Assembly (NCBI GenBank): GCA_023444095.1
Contig: JAEZRP010000043.1
Span: 62,001-126,000 of the forward strand
Source: Bacillota bacterium
GTDB lineage: Bacteria; Bacillota; Clostridia; Christensenellales; Aristaeellaceae
Reading direction: 5' to 3'
DNA: 64,000 bases
A program made the position numbers and the translations under genes. Positions 17,474 through 25,949 of this stretch are shown piece by piece. Below the pieces are notes generated by a model. The model was not told where the DNA came from, did no database searches, and saw only the letters and a list, made by a program, of their open reading frames with translations. Position 1 is the stretch's first letter. Each line of letters opens with the position of its first letter.

Positions 17474-17489
17474 AGGAACAAAGGAATGC

Positions 17490-17729
17490 CTCGACCTGCC
17501 CCGGCTTCCCCGCCAAGGGGCGATTGCTCCTTTGGATTTCCATACCGAATGAAAATGGAAGATCGCGCATCGGCGGCTCGTGGGTCAAATCCCGAGCCGC
17601 CGAGCTTGTTTTTGGATTTGAAGCGGACCTCGCGCGGCCTATCCGCAACAGAAATCGGATCACCTGGAGTCTACCTCCGGGCGATCCGACGGACAATGGA
17701 AAGGATGCAGAGGACGAACCCCTCTGGCG
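17490..17729. repeat. composite intergenic repeat element, copy 2
   Basis: This gap between convergent genes holds the same module order as copies 1 and 5. The left end has CCAAGGGGC-gatt-GCTCCTTTGG (about 17512-17534) and ATTTCCATACC. A hairpin with arms GGCGGCTCG/CGAGCCGCC follows, ending in GAGCTTGTTTTT (17574-17615). Next is a hairpin with arms CGGATC/GATCCG followed by GACGGA (about 17656-17693). A decayed right end completes it. It may double as a bidirectional terminator for the PBP and glycosyltransferase genes. Confidence 0.6.
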
Positions 17730-18773
17730 TCATTCTCCGCCCCTTCTTTCCCTCTTTTTCCGGAAGATGATGAACCGCTGCACGAGCCAACTCATGAGAA
17801 AGAACATGACTTCCGTCAGGAGCTTGGCAATCTGGGCGTTGAGGCGGACTGTTTCGATGAGGAAGGTCAGGATGTAGGTATTGCCGATCAGGATGAGCGT
17901 CGCAAGCGCGAAGTATTGGATGGCGGTGCGCGCGACGTGATCCCTGCTCTTGAACACCAGCCGTCGATTGATCGTGTAATTGAGAGACGCGCTGAGCGCG
18001 CGCGCGGTGTAGTTGGCAAAATCGATGCGGAAATCGCCCATGCCCGCGGACAGGGCGTACAGCAGATTGAACACCGCGTAGTCGGTCGCGAAGCCGGCGA
18101 ACGAGGACAGCGAGAACTTGATCATGTTGCCGTAAACGCGCAGGTAATGGCGGAGAGCGGAAAACAGGTTGCCCGCGCCGCCGCCGGGATATTTCGTCTT
18201 GATTTTCGTCTCCAAGATTGGTATCTTCTCCCTTGCGCACCTGAGCAGAACGTTCATCTCATACTCGTCCCGTTCGCCGGGCGAATCCAATAATAAACCG
18301 AAAAGGGAACCGTCAAACGCGCGCAGGCCGGTCGTCAAATCGCGCACCTTGAGCTTCGCGAAGAGGCGGTAAGCAAGCCGCAGGACGAGCGCGGCGACTC
18401 GACCGCGCCCGTATTTCCGCGCGCCCAGAATCAGTTTGCCCGGATTTTTCCGCGCGATGCCGACGACGCGCAGGATGTCGTCCGCCGCGTGCGCCCCGTC
18501 GGGATCGACCGTGACGGCAACGCAGTCGCCAAACCTCTCCCGCGCGCGCGCGATGGCCGCGCGGATCGCGGCGGCCCGGTCGGCGCCTTCTTCGATGCGG
18601 ACCACGTCGGCGCCGTCCTTGCACGCACGATGAATGGCGTCGGTTTTCGCCTCGCCGCCAAAGAACGCCACAATCACCTGAAATCCGCGCGCGCGGAGCG
18701 CCTGAACCAGTCCGAAAAGCGCGTCCGACGGCCCGTCCGCGGGAATCAGCGCCACGACGATGGCATCTGTCAT
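17730..18773 (-). CDS. GT2 glycosyltransferase fused to a GtrA-like membrane domain
   Basis: 347 residues. Residues 1-215 are a GT-A fold of the polyprenyl-phosphate hexose transferase type: VALIPADGPSDALFGLV at the start, VDPDGAHAADDIL as the metal-binding DxD-type region, and RDLTTGLRAFDGSLF. Residues about 225-345 form a GtrA domain with four hydrophobic helices (FSLSSFAGFATDYAVFNLLY and NYTINRRLVFKS are typical). Such proteins are thought to make and translocate a lipid-linked sugar for wall or glycolipid decoration. ATG 18773 follows AAAGGAGAG and a consensus promoter lies upstream. It is divergent from the spoVA operon. The sugar is unknown. Confidence 0.88.
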   Translation of the reverse strand: MTDAIVVALIPADGPSDALFGLVQALRARGFQVIVAFFGGEAKTDAIHRACKDGADVVRIEEGADRAAAIRAAIARARERFGDCVAVTVDPDGAHAADDILRVVGIARKNPGKLILGARKYGRGRVAALVLRLAYRLFAKLKVRDLTTGLRAFDGSLFGLLLDSPGERDEYEMNVLLRCAREKIPILETKIKTKYPGGGAGNLFSALRHYLRVYGNMIKFSLSSFAGFATDYAVFNLLYALSAGMGDFRIDFANYTARALSASLNYTINRRLVFKSRDHVARTAIQYFALATLILIGNTYILTFLIETVRLNAQIAKLLTEVMFFLMSWLVQRFIIFRKKRERRGGE

Positions 18774-18816
18774 GGAAGGGGTCTCTCCTTTGAATCTGCC
18801 GAATCAACTCCGATTC

Positions 18817-18845
18817 ATTATAGACAGGCGCCGATTCCATGTCAA
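18817..18845 (-). promoter_or_regulatory. consensus promoter of the GT2-GtrA gene
   Basis: Perfect TTGACA (18840-18845) and TATAAT (18817-18822) on the minus strand with a 17-bp spacer, about 40 bp before the start codon. Confidence 0.8.
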
Positions 18846-18861
18846 TTGCTTCCTGCAAATT

Positions 18862-18902
18862 GCACAAATGAACCAACAAGATTCACGATTCGTTCATTGT
18901 GC
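18862..18902. repeat. inverted repeat between GT2-GtrA and spoVA promoters
   Basis: GCACAAATGAA (18862-18872) and TTCATTGTGC (18893-18902) are reverse complements apart from one extra A, with a 20-bp gap. It sits between two divergent promoters and could be an operator. Confidence 0.4.
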
Positions 18903-18911
18903 GGTCATCGC

Positions 18912-18941
18912 GTTTATTCAGGCGTCGATGCGCGCATAATA
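18912..18941 (+). promoter_or_regulatory. candidate forespore (sigma-G/F type) promoter of the spoVA operon
   Basis: CATAATA (18935-18941) is a good match to the sigma-G/F -10 element, and GTTTATT (18912-18918) is a weak -35 candidate 16 bp upstream. The spoVA genes are classically sigma-G dependent in Bacillus, which makes this more than a chance match. It is not proof. Confidence 0.45.
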
Positions 18942-18963
18942 GCGCGTGCGGAGGTGGATTTCA

Positions 18964-19074
18964 ATGTCAAAACACGGCGTTCCAGCCTCGACCCTCGATT
19001 ACCGCGCGACGCCCGGCGACCGGGAGACCCGCAGGCCGCGCCCGCGCGACGCAAAGGAGGCCGACCGTCCATGA
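18964..19074 (+). CDS. small ORF (36 aa) translationally coupled to spoVAC
   Basis: It begins ATGTCAAAACAC after a good GGAGGTG and ends in a TGA that overlaps the spoVAC ATG as ATGA, the same coupling used between the next genes. The product is a short, charged, Pro/Arg-rich peptide (MSKHGVPASTLDYRATPGD, then RETRRPRPRDAKEADRP). I recognise no family. It may be a real small spore protein or a leader peptide that sets spoVAC translation; the ribosome site and the exact overlap argue against chance. Confidence 0.5.
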   Translation: MSKHGVPASTLDYRATPGDRETRRPRPRDAKEADRP

Positions 19075-19529
19075 ACGAGGAACAGAAAAGGATCCAACGA
19101 TACGGCGAAAAGGTCAAAAGGCTCACGCCCAACTCGCGACTCGGCATCCAATGCCTGAAGGCGTTCTGGGTAGGCGGAGTCATCTGCGCCATCGGCCAGG
19201 CACTCACGCTGTGGGGCGTGGAATTGGAGCTCACGGAACTGACGGCCCCCATGTTCACCTCGGCCATATTGATTTTTCTGGGCACGACGCTCACGGGCAT
19301 CGGCGTTTATGACAGGATCGGCAAATACGCGGGCGCGGGCTCCATCGTCCCGATTACGGGCTTCGCAAATTCCATTGCGGCCCCGGCCATCGAATTCCGG
19401 CGCGAGGGGCTGGTGCTCGGCGTCGGTGCGAAGCTGTTCGCGCTCGCCGGGCCTGTGCTCGCCTACGGGATCTCCGCGTCGGTCGTCGTGGGCATCATCT
19501 ATTGGATTGTGGAGGCATTCTTTCTATGA
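19071..19529 (+). CDS. spoVAC: stage V sporulation protein AC
   Basis: 152 residues with a soluble head (1-30) and several hydrophobic helices (about 30-50, 60-80, 90-110, 120-150). The LKAFWVGGVICAIGQAL start and GAGSIVPITGFANSI are SpoVAC hallmarks. SpoVAC is a mechanosensitive-channel-like inner-membrane protein needed for dipicolinic acid uptake into, and release from, the spore core. ATG 19071 follows AAAGGAGG. It is first of three overlapping spoVA genes and its stop codon overlaps the spoVAD start (ATGA). Confidence 0.95.
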   Translation: MNEEQKRIQRYGEKVKRLTPNSRLGIQCLKAFWVGGVICAIGQALTLWGVELELTELTAPMFTSAILIFLGTTLTGIGVYDRIGKYAGAGSIVPITGFANSIAAPAIEFRREGLVLGVGAKLFALAGPVLAYGISASVVVGIIYWIVEAFFL

Positions 19530-20542
19530 GCCGCGCGGGCAGGCAGAGCTTTTTATATGAAAATCCGCCGCTCGTGGCATCGCACGCCTCGATCGTCGGC
19601 AAAAAGGAGCACGAGGGACCGCTCGGCAAGTGGTTCGACGCGACCATCGACGACGACCTTCTGGGCAAAAAGACGTGGGAGCAGGCGGAGAGCGAGATGC
19701 TCCGGCGCTGCGCCGTGGATGCCGTCGGCCGCGCGGGGATGACGGAAACCCAGATCGACGTCTTTTTCAGCGGAGACCTCAACGACCAGATCATTTCCTC
19801 CGGGTTCTGCGCGCGCTCACTGGGCATGCCGTTCTACGGCCTCTACGGCGCTTGCTCGACGTTCGCGCAGGGGATCACGCTCGCCGCAGCGCTCATCTCG
19901 GGCGGACAGCTTTCAAACGCGCTGTGCGGAGCGTCTAGCCACTTCTGCACGGCGGAACGTCAGTTCCGGTTTCCTCTGGAGCTGGGCACGCAGCGCACGC
20001 CCTCCGCGCAGTGGACGGCAACCGCCGCAGGATGCGTGGTTTTGACCGGCGACAATAAAAAAAAGAACGCCATGCGCGTGACGGCGGGGACGTTTGGGAG
20101 AGTGATCGACTATCAGATCAAGGACGCGAACCATATGGGGGCCGCCATGGCGCCCGCGATTGCGTCCACCATCCGGGCGCACTTCGAAGACACGAACCGA
20201 CCGATCGATTATTACGACCTCGTGGCGACGGGCGATCTCGGCTGGATCGGGCGGGAACTTCTGATCGAGCTTCTGCACGAGGGCGGGCTGCACATCGACC
20301 CCGGCATCCTGATCGACTGCGGCGCGAGCCTGTATTCCAAGGAACAGGACCCGCACGCGGGCGGGAGCGGATGCGGCTGCGTGGCGTCGGTGACGAGCGG
20401 CTGGCTCATGAAGCGGCTCGAGCGGGGGGAACTTAAAAAGCTGCTGGTGATCGGCTCGGGCGCGATGCTGAGTCCCACGAGCGGGCTGCAGGGGGAGTCG
20501 ATCCCCTCGATCGGCTACGCGGTATCTTTGGAGATGATATGA
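19526..20542 (+). CDS. spoVAD: stage V sporulation protein AD
   Basis: 338 residues with a thiolase-like fold (FYGLYGACSTFAQGI, TGDLGWIGRELLIELL, GGSGCGCVASV). The SpoVAD family binds dipicolinic acid on the outer face of the forespore inner membrane. The ATG at 19526 overlaps the spoVAC stop; the apparent upstream start at 19502 would read back into spoVAC. The C-terminal stop overlaps spoVAE. All three genes are thus likely translated as a coupled set. Confidence 0.96.
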   Translation: MSRAGRQSFLYENPPLVASHASIVGKKEHEGPLGKWFDATIDDDLLGKKTWEQAESEMLRRCAVDAVGRAGMTETQIDVFFSGDLNDQIISSGFCARSLGMPFYGLYGACSTFAQGITLAAALISGGQLSNALCGASSHFCTAERQFRFPLELGTQRTPSAQWTATAAGCVVLTGDNKKKNAMRVTAGTFGRVIDYQIKDANHMGAAMAPAIASTIRAHFEDTNRPIDYYDLVATGDLGWIGRELLIELLHEGGLHIDPGILIDCGASLYSKEQDPHAGGSGCGCVASVTSGWLMKRLERGELKKLLVIGSGAMLSPTSGLQGESIPSIGYAVSLEMI

Positions 20543-20910
20543 TGGAGATCTTTCTGACGTTTCTGAAGGCGTTCGTCGTGGGCGGGCTGATTTGCGTGGT
20601 CGGACAGATCCTTCTCGATCTCACAAAGCTCACGAGCGCGCGCATCCTCGTTCTGTACGTGGTGCTGGGCGTCGTCTTGACGGCAATCGGACTATACAAG
20701 CCGCTCGTCGACTTCGCGGGCGCGGGTGCCACGGTACCGCTCACAGGCTTTGGCTATTCGCTCGCGATGGGCGCGATAGAGGCCGTCAACAAGTACGGCT
20801 TCTGGGGCGCGTTCTACGGAGGCGTCGCGCGCACCGCCGCGGGCATCGCCGCCGCGGCGTTCTTCGGGCTTTTCAACGCGCTCATTTTCAAGCCGCGCTC
20901 GAAAACGTAA
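20539..20910 (+). CDS. spoVAE: stage V sporulation protein AE (AEb type)
   Basis: 123 residues and very hydrophobic. It is paralogous to SpoVAC: FLKAFVVGGLICVVGQIL and GAGATVPLTGFGYSLAMG mirror the SpoVAC motifs. It is a membrane component of the dipicolinate channel. ATG 20539 overlaps the spoVAD stop (ATGA); a second ATG at 20542 is equally possible. The stop lies one base from the end of the convergent capA gene, so neither gene has room for its own classical terminator. Confidence 0.94.
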   Translation: MMEIFLTFLKAFVVGGLICVVGQILLDLTKLTSARILVLYVVLGVVLTAIGLYKPLVDFAGAGATVPLTGFGYSLAMGAIEAVNKYGFWGAFYGGVARTAAGIAAAAFFGLFNALIFKPRSKT

Positions 20911-20911
20911 A

Positions 20912-22240
20912 TCAATCGGTACGGGCCAGATACTCGTCCATCCGCTTCGCCCATTTGACGCCGTCGAGGCTCATGGGGGAGTATCCGTCGATTTTGCCGA
21001 GAACGCGCTGGGCCTCCGTCCCGGAAAGTGGCGTGGGCCTATAGTCGTTCGTGTAGACGACGGAGGACGACGAGACCGGGATGACCGAAACGCCCGCGTC
21101 GACGACCCCTACGTCCAGATGGAGCACGAATGTCTGCTGGAAGATCATGGCATCCTTGTCGCTCGGGTTGGAATTGCCGCCGAAGCAGAAGTTGCCAAGA
21201 CCGTAGACGATGTACTTGCCGTTATACAACTCGATCCCGCCCACCACGTGGGAGTGACTGCCGAGCACCAGGTCCGCACCCGCGTCGACGAGCGCGCGGC
21301 CATAGGCAACCTGCGAATCCGTTGCGGTGTAGACGCGCTCCTCGCCCCAGTGGATCATGACGACGAGAAGGTCGCAGTCCGCGCGCTCCGCCTCGAGCAT
21401 CCGCGCGAGATCCTCCAAGGTGTAATCCCACTCGGTGACGGCCATGCAGGTGACGCGAATGCCGTTTTCGACGGTTCTGTACACCGTGCTGTAACCGCAG
21501 ACTCCGACGCCCGCGTCCGTGAGGACCTGCGCGGTCTCCCGGAGGCCGTCGGTTCCGAAGTCGAGCGCGTGATTATTTGCGACGCCCGCGACCTCAACGG
21601 AGGCGGAAGTCAGGATGCTCACGTTTTCCGGGTCACCCTTAAAGTTGAAGGTGCGGTCGGCGCGCTTGTCGTCGCCGGTGGTGAGAGGGCCTTCCAGGTT
21701 TACGATCGTCAGATCGTCGCTTTCAAAGATATCCTTCACGTTTTCGAGGAAATAGCCGTAGCCGTACTCCGCGACGTAGCTCTCGAACCGCTCGTGCGCG
21801 GTCGTGTTCCAGTCGCCGCCGAGGGTGCAGTCCCCCGCTGCCGTGATGGTGACAGAGGAGAGGGCCGTCTCGGGCTCGATGGTCGGCTGCTCTGCGACGG
21901 AAGGGATCGAGGTCGGCTCGACCGTGGGCTCAGCGGTATCGCGATTGGCGAAAAAGGACGGAATCTCGGGCTCCGGGGTCGCGACGATGACCGCACCGCC
22001 AACCGCGCCCGAGTCGTTCATGGGCGGGGCCGCGATCTCGACGGTTCCGCTCTCGACGATCCACGCGCCCGAATCCGCGTCCGGACCGCCGTTTTGCAAT
22101 ATGTAAATCAGCCCCGCAAGCGCGAACACGCACAGCGATGCGAAGACCGCCGTGTACATATAGATGCGCTTTTCGCGCTTGCGCCTGCGCCGGAGCTCCC
22201 GGCGGCTGATTTTTCGATTTCTTTTCGCGTTTGCGTTCAC
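20912..22240 (-). CDS. CapA-family (PgsA-like) anchored metallophosphatase-fold protein
   Basis: About 442 residues. A very basic head (KRNRKISRRELRRRRKREK) is followed by one membrane anchor (about 28-48), a Pro/Thr/Glu-rich linker and a CapA domain (about 140-430) with ITAAGDCTLGGDW, VNLEGPL, GVANNHALDFG and MIHWGEE plus GSHSHVVGG. These are the conserved CapA/calcineurin-like metal motifs. In Bacillus the family acts in poly-gamma-glutamate production, but no capB/capC genes are near, so the role here is open. I prefer GTG 22240 (GGAG upstream). The in-frame ATG 22270 lies only three bases from the TATAAT at 22273-22278, so it would fall at or before the transcript start. Confidence 0.85.
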   Translation of the reverse strand: MNANAKRNRKISRRELRRRRKREKRIYMYTAVFASLCVFALAGLIYILQNGGPDADSGAWIVESGTVEIAAPPMNDSGAVGGAVIVATPEPEIPSFFANRDTAEPTVEPTSIPSVAEQPTIEPETALSSVTITAAGDCTLGGDWNTTAHERFESYVAEYGYGYFLENVKDIFESDDLTIVNLEGPLTTGDDKRADRTFNFKGDPENVSILTSASVEVAGVANNHALDFGTDGLRETAQVLTDAGVGVCGYSTVYRTVENGIRVTCMAVTEWDYTLEDLARMLEAERADCDLLVVMIHWGEERVYTATDSQVAYGRALVDAGADLVLGSHSHVVGGIELYNGKYIVYGLGNFCFGGNSNPSDKDAMIFQQTFVLHLDVGVVDAGVSVIPVSSSSVVYTNDYRPTPLSGTEAQRVLGKIDGYSPMSLDGVKWAKRMDEYLARTD

Positions 22241-22272
22241 ACGTCGCTCCAATTTCAGATGAATGCACATAG

Positions 22273-22278
22273 ATTATA
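22273..22278 (-). promoter_or_regulatory. -10 element of the capA-type gene
   Basis: TATAAT on the minus strand, placing the transcript start near 22266 and leaving about 25 bases of leader before GTG 22240. No clear -35 box. The box decides the start-codon choice. Confidence 0.5.
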
Positions 22279-22384
22279 CGCGCAATCATGGAAAAGAGAT
22301 ACAAATCACGCATAATGTAGGAATTCTGTTGCATAAACCTACAGAGACGAAATCGAATGGAAATATCTGTCACGGAAATGTCCA

Positions 22385-22635
22385 GACAATAAGACAAAAA
22401 AATGAAGCCCCGAGGGACGATGCCGGGGGACTCTACCCCCTTGCCACCCGCTCCAGGGCCATTCAAATTGATCCGTTGCGGCCTAACCCCCAGCCGCCGA
22501 TTGAGCGGATGAAGGAAATCGGCCGCTTGGGGTTTGGACCCCAAGCGACCAACGGATTATGTTGATATCCCTGCATGGGAAACATCGTCCCTTTGGCGAG
22601 GGCCGGGGGCAGCGCACCCTGGCAGAGCCCTCGTT
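22385..22635. repeat. composite intergenic repeat element, copy 3 (decayed)
   Basis: The 360-bp gap between the capA-type promoter and the degV stop is filled by a degenerate copy: a left end near 22408-22450, a hairpin near 22475-22500, a strong hairpin with GCTTGGGGTTTGGACCCCAAGC (22526-22547) followed by CCAACGGA, and a right end CATGGGA...CCCTTTGGCGAGGG near 22572-22606. No ORF of note is present. Confidence 0.55.
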
Positions 22636-22640
22636 CCCTC

Positions 22641-23480
22641 CTACCTGTGCATGTATAGAATTCCCAGCGTTCCCTCGCCGCAGTGGCTGGAGATGGTACA
22701 GCCCGCACGGGTGACGAGGATCTCGCCGAAGGACCGACTGGCCTCGATGGCGGCACGGACAGCCTCGACGGTCTCGCCGGGCACGCCGGAATGGGTAATG
22801 AAGATCCGGCGGGGATCGATGTCAGCCGCGTCTCCGAGCCGATCGCGCACATACTGCTCGAGGCAGCGCACGAAAGGGCCTCGATACTTTCGGCCGACGA
22901 CCATTTTTCCGTCGCGCACCTCGATGCACGGCCGAAGCTTCAGAATGTTCGCGCCGAGTGCGGCAACGGCGGAGCAGCGCCCGCCCTTTCGCAGATAATC
23001 GAGCCGGCTCACGAGAAAGCTCGCGTCCACGAGCGCGGTCTGGCGGGCGAGCGTTGCGGCGATATGCGCCGCGTCCGCGCCCTCGGCAGCCATCTCGCAG
23101 GCCCGGAGGGCCAGAAGCGCCGAGCCGGTCGAAAGGTTTCGGGAATCGATGGGATAGACGCTCAGTCCCTCGGCGGCGAGGCGCGCGTTCTGGTGACAGG
23201 CGCTCATCTCGCTCGAGATGTTGATGTGGACGACCGCGTCCGCGGTCCGCAGACAGTCCTCGAAGAACGCGCGGTACTCGTCGGCGTTCACGGCGCTCGT
23301 CTTGGGGAGATCGCCGCCCGCGTCGACGTGGCGGTAGATGTCCTCGGGCGTCACGTCGACGAGATCGCGGTACAACCTGCCGCCCAGGTTCACCGTCAGA
23401 GGCGCGACGGAAATCCCATGGCGCGCGAGCAGCTCGGGCGATAGATCGTTCGTCGAGTCGACCGTCACCTTGATCCTCAT
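22641..23480 (-). CDS. DegV-family fatty-acid-binding protein
   Basis: 279 residues. MRIKVTVDSTNDLSPELL opens the family's N-terminal motif (D-S-T). LPKTSAVNADEY and NISSEMSACHQNARLA (usually S-S-x-L-S-G-T-Y-x-S-A) mark the lipid-head pocket, and the C-terminus ends in HCGEGTLGILYM. DegV/FakB proteins bind a fatty acid and present it to the FakA kinase for phospholipid synthesis; no fakA is in the window. The gene overlaps beta-mannosidase by four bases (ATGA), so the two are translated together despite unrelated functions. Start ATG 23480. Confidence 0.9.
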   Translation of the reverse strand: MRIKVTVDSTNDLSPELLARHGISVAPLTVNLGGRLYRDLVDVTPEDIYRHVDAGGDLPKTSAVNADEYRAFFEDCLRTADAVVHINISSEMSACHQNARLAAEGLSVYPIDSRNLSTGSALLALRACEMAAEGADAAHIAATLARQTALVDASFLVSRLDYLRKGGRCSAVAALGANILKLRPCIEVRDGKMVVGRKYRGPFVRCLEQYVRDRLGDAADIDPRRIFITHSGVPGETVEAVRAAIEASRSFGEILVTRAGCTISSHCGEGTLGILYMHR

Positions 23481-25936
23481 TCGTCTTCGTCCTCCTGATC
23501 CGCGATGTCGTAGACGCTTCGAAGTCTGAGCGATTTCGCCTCCCCGCGCAGCAGCCTGACGTGCCGCTCGCCCGCGTCCATGTCGAAGAAGTTATCGGAG
23601 ATGAGCATATCGGGATCGGCGGACTCGATCATGACGCCCTTCGCGTACGCGAGCGCCGTCACGACAATCTCGCCATCCTCCGCCTTCGCCGAGAGTGCGG
23701 GATTCCGGAAGCCGAAGTGCTTCGGCGCGACGAGCAACGTCGTCCCCTGCGAGACAGACTTCCCGCCCATCCACAATTCATATGACACATACTCGGAATG
23801 TATGTCCATGTCGTCAAACCGCAGCGTGTCAAACCAGTGCGCGGTGAGTGGGGGGACTTCCGCGGACAATTCGCCCGACTCGAGCACATTCGAGCGTGCG
23901 TCCCGGCGCGACCATTTGACTTGGCAGGATGCCGCATCCATCGTCTCGTTCGAGATGTTGAAGCGCACGGTCTTCTCGACGGGCTTCATGAGCTCGATGT
24001 TGACGTCCGGCCGTCCGGTCAACTCGCCTTCCTCACAGGCGGAAAGAAGCACGGGCGCGAAGAACCGCTTCTCGAAGTAGTGAAGCGCCTTCCAGCGGCC
24101 GTAGTAATCGATGGACGCCCACGAGATGACGGGCCAGTTGTCGTTTAGCTGCCACACGATGGCGCCCATGCAGCGGCCCCGGTTCCTGCGCCAGTGCTCC
24201 ACGCCGTAGCGAATGGCGTCCGCCTGAAGCATCTGGGAGGTGTAGACGAGCGACTCGAAGTCCTTGGGATAGAGGTACATCTGCGAAACGTACTTCATGA
24301 TCTTGCCGTTCGCGGCGGCGTTTCGCTGGTGCTTTTCCATGACGTAGGAGAAGGCGTTCCGATCCTTCGGAAGGGTGAAGGATTTGATGGTCGGCATGGT
24401 CGGGTACGCCTGGAAGCCGAACTCGGAGGCGTAGCGGAAATAGTGGTCCCGGTAAGCGGTGAAGGGAAGCTCGCCGTGCCACACCATCCAGTAATGCACG
24501 TCGCCCCGGTTCGCGTCGTTCGGGTCGTCGAAACTGCCCGTGGAGGACGGCGACGCGGGCCAGTAGAACGTATCCGGGTCCAACTTCTTGAGCAATTTCG
24601 GGATGATGTATTCATACATGCGGATGTACTCGCTCTTCTGCTTGGGCGAGGAAACCCACAGGCTCATGGCCGCGAACATCTCCATCTCGTTGTTGCCGCA
24701 CCAGAGCGCGAGGGAGGGGTGGTTTCTGAGCCGGATGATGTTGTCCCGGAACTCCGCGCGGATGTTCTCTTCAAATTGGTCCGTGAGCTCGTAAGAGCCG
24801 CAGGCGAACATGAAGTCCTGCCAGACGAGAAGCCCCAGCTCGTCGCAGAGCTCGTAGAAATCGTCTGACGGATAGTGTCCGCCGCCCCACACGCGGATGG
24901 AGTTGTGATTGGCGAGAACCGCATCCTCGAGGAGCCGCCGCGTGCGCGCGCGCGTCACGCGCGGGAGGAGGGCGTCCTCCGGAATGTAGTCGGCGCCCAT
25001 GGAGAACACGTCGACGCCGTTCACGCGCGCCGCGAAGGAGGAGCCCCACTCGTCCTTCTCGATGTGCATGGTGAGCGTGCGCAGGCCGATCTTCGCATGG
25101 TAGGAATCGAGCGCGCGCCCGTCCTCTGACCTGAGCGTCACGCTGACGTCGTAGAGCGGCTGCGCCCCGTATCCGTTCGGCCACCAGAGCATGGGGCTTT
25201 TGATCTCGATCTCGCCGACGTCCGCGTCGGTCTGGAAGAATTTCTCGCCGTCGGGGGCGGTGATCTCCGCTTCAAAGCGGATGTCCGCGGAGGTGATGAA
25301 CTCGGCCTCGGCTTCAAGATTCAAGAACACCCTGCCGCCCTCGTGGCGCTGGCGCACATAGACATTGTCGATCCGCGCCTCGTCGAAGCAGGCGATCTCG
25401 ATGTTGCGCCAGACGCCACAGTCCGGAAGCCGGATGCCCCAATCCCAGCCGAACATGCAGTGGGCCTTTCTGAGGTGCACGAAGCCGCGCATGGCGTCCG
25501 ACGAACCCTCGTAGGGGGACTTCTCGTACGCCTCGCGGATGAATTTGGTCGGAGATTCAAAGAAAATCTCGATTTTGTTCTCGCCCGGCCTCAGGATGTC
25601 CGTCACGTCGGCCTCCCAGACGCGGTGCATGTTCTCCGCACGCAGGACGGGCTTCCCGTTCAGTCGGACATCCGCGAGCGTGTCGAGCCCCTCCATGCGC
25701 AGGAGCGCGAGGTCGTGGCCGAGGAGATCGTCGTCCGCGAAAAACGTCCTGTAATAGAGAAAATCGTTCTCCATCACGGGAAGCGCGATTTCCTCGTTGG
25801 CGCGGTAGTAGGGGTCCTCGAGGAATCCGTTCTCGATGAGGTCGTTGTAGACCGAACCGGGAACGGTGGCCGGAATGTTCGCCCGTCCGCCGATCACGTC
25901 GAGCGTCCAGCTTCCGTTGAGCGTCCTTTTTGTCAT
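23477..25936 (-). CDS. beta-mannosidase (GH2)
   Basis: 819 residues with the full GH2 mannosidase architecture: a sugar-binding jelly roll (1-190, MFGWDWGIRLPDCGVWRN typical), an immunoglobulin-like domain, and a TIM barrel. RVWGGGHYPSDDFYELCDE and WCGNNEME carry the acid/base Glu417, and SEFGFQAYP carries the nucleophile Glu505. It has no signal peptide, so it is cytoplasmic and probably removes terminal beta-mannose from imported oligosaccharides. The start ATG 25936 lies 13 bp after pheB. It appears to belong to a five-gene minus-strand run ending in degV. No mannan-specific transporter is adjacent. Confidence 0.93.
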   Translation of the reverse strand: MTKRTLNGSWTLDVIGGRANIPATVPGSVYNDLIENGFLEDPYYRANEEIALPVMENDFLYYRTFFADDDLLGHDLALLRMEGLDTLADVRLNGKPVLRAENMHRVWEADVTDILRPGENKIEIFFESPTKFIREAYEKSPYEGSSDAMRGFVHLRKAHCMFGWDWGIRLPDCGVWRNIEIACFDEARIDNVYVRQRHEGGRVFLNLEAEAEFITSADIRFEAEITAPDGEKFFQTDADVGEIEIKSPMLWWPNGYGAQPLYDVSVTLRSEDGRALDSYHAKIGLRTLTMHIEKDEWGSSFAARVNGVDVFSMGADYIPEDALLPRVTRARTRRLLEDAVLANHNSIRVWGGGHYPSDDFYELCDELGLLVWQDFMFACGSYELTDQFEENIRAEFRDNIIRLRNHPSLALWCGNNEMEMFAAMSLWVSSPKQKSEYIRMYEYIIPKLLKKLDPDTFYWPASPSSTGSFDDPNDANRGDVHYWMVWHGELPFTAYRDHYFRYASEFGFQAYPTMPTIKSFTLPKDRNAFSYVMEKHQRNAAANGKIMKYVSQMYLYPKDFESLVYTSQMLQADAIRYGVEHWRRNRGRCMGAIVWQLNDNWPVISWASIDYYGRWKALHYFEKRFFAPVLLSACEEGELTGRPDVNIELMKPVEKTVRFNISNETMDAASCQVKWSRRDARSNVLESGELSAEVPPLTAHWFDTLRFDDMDIHSEYVSYELWMGGKSVSQGTTLLVAPKHFGFRNPALSAKAEDGEIVVTALAYAKGVMIESADPDMLISDNFFDMDAGERHVRLLRGEAKSLRLRSVYDIADQEDEDE

Positions 25937-25949
25937 GAACCGTTCCCTC

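Noticed and set aside
17571..17616. tRNA-like gene in repeat copy 2
   Set aside because: Only a T-arm-like loop is present; there is no D-arm, anticodon arm or acceptor stem, and it recurs as a repeat module.
18489..19070. Long N-terminal extension of spoVAC
   Set aside because: The in-frame read-through upstream crosses the divergent promoter region; ATG 19071 has a strong AAAGGAGG and the family-typical start.
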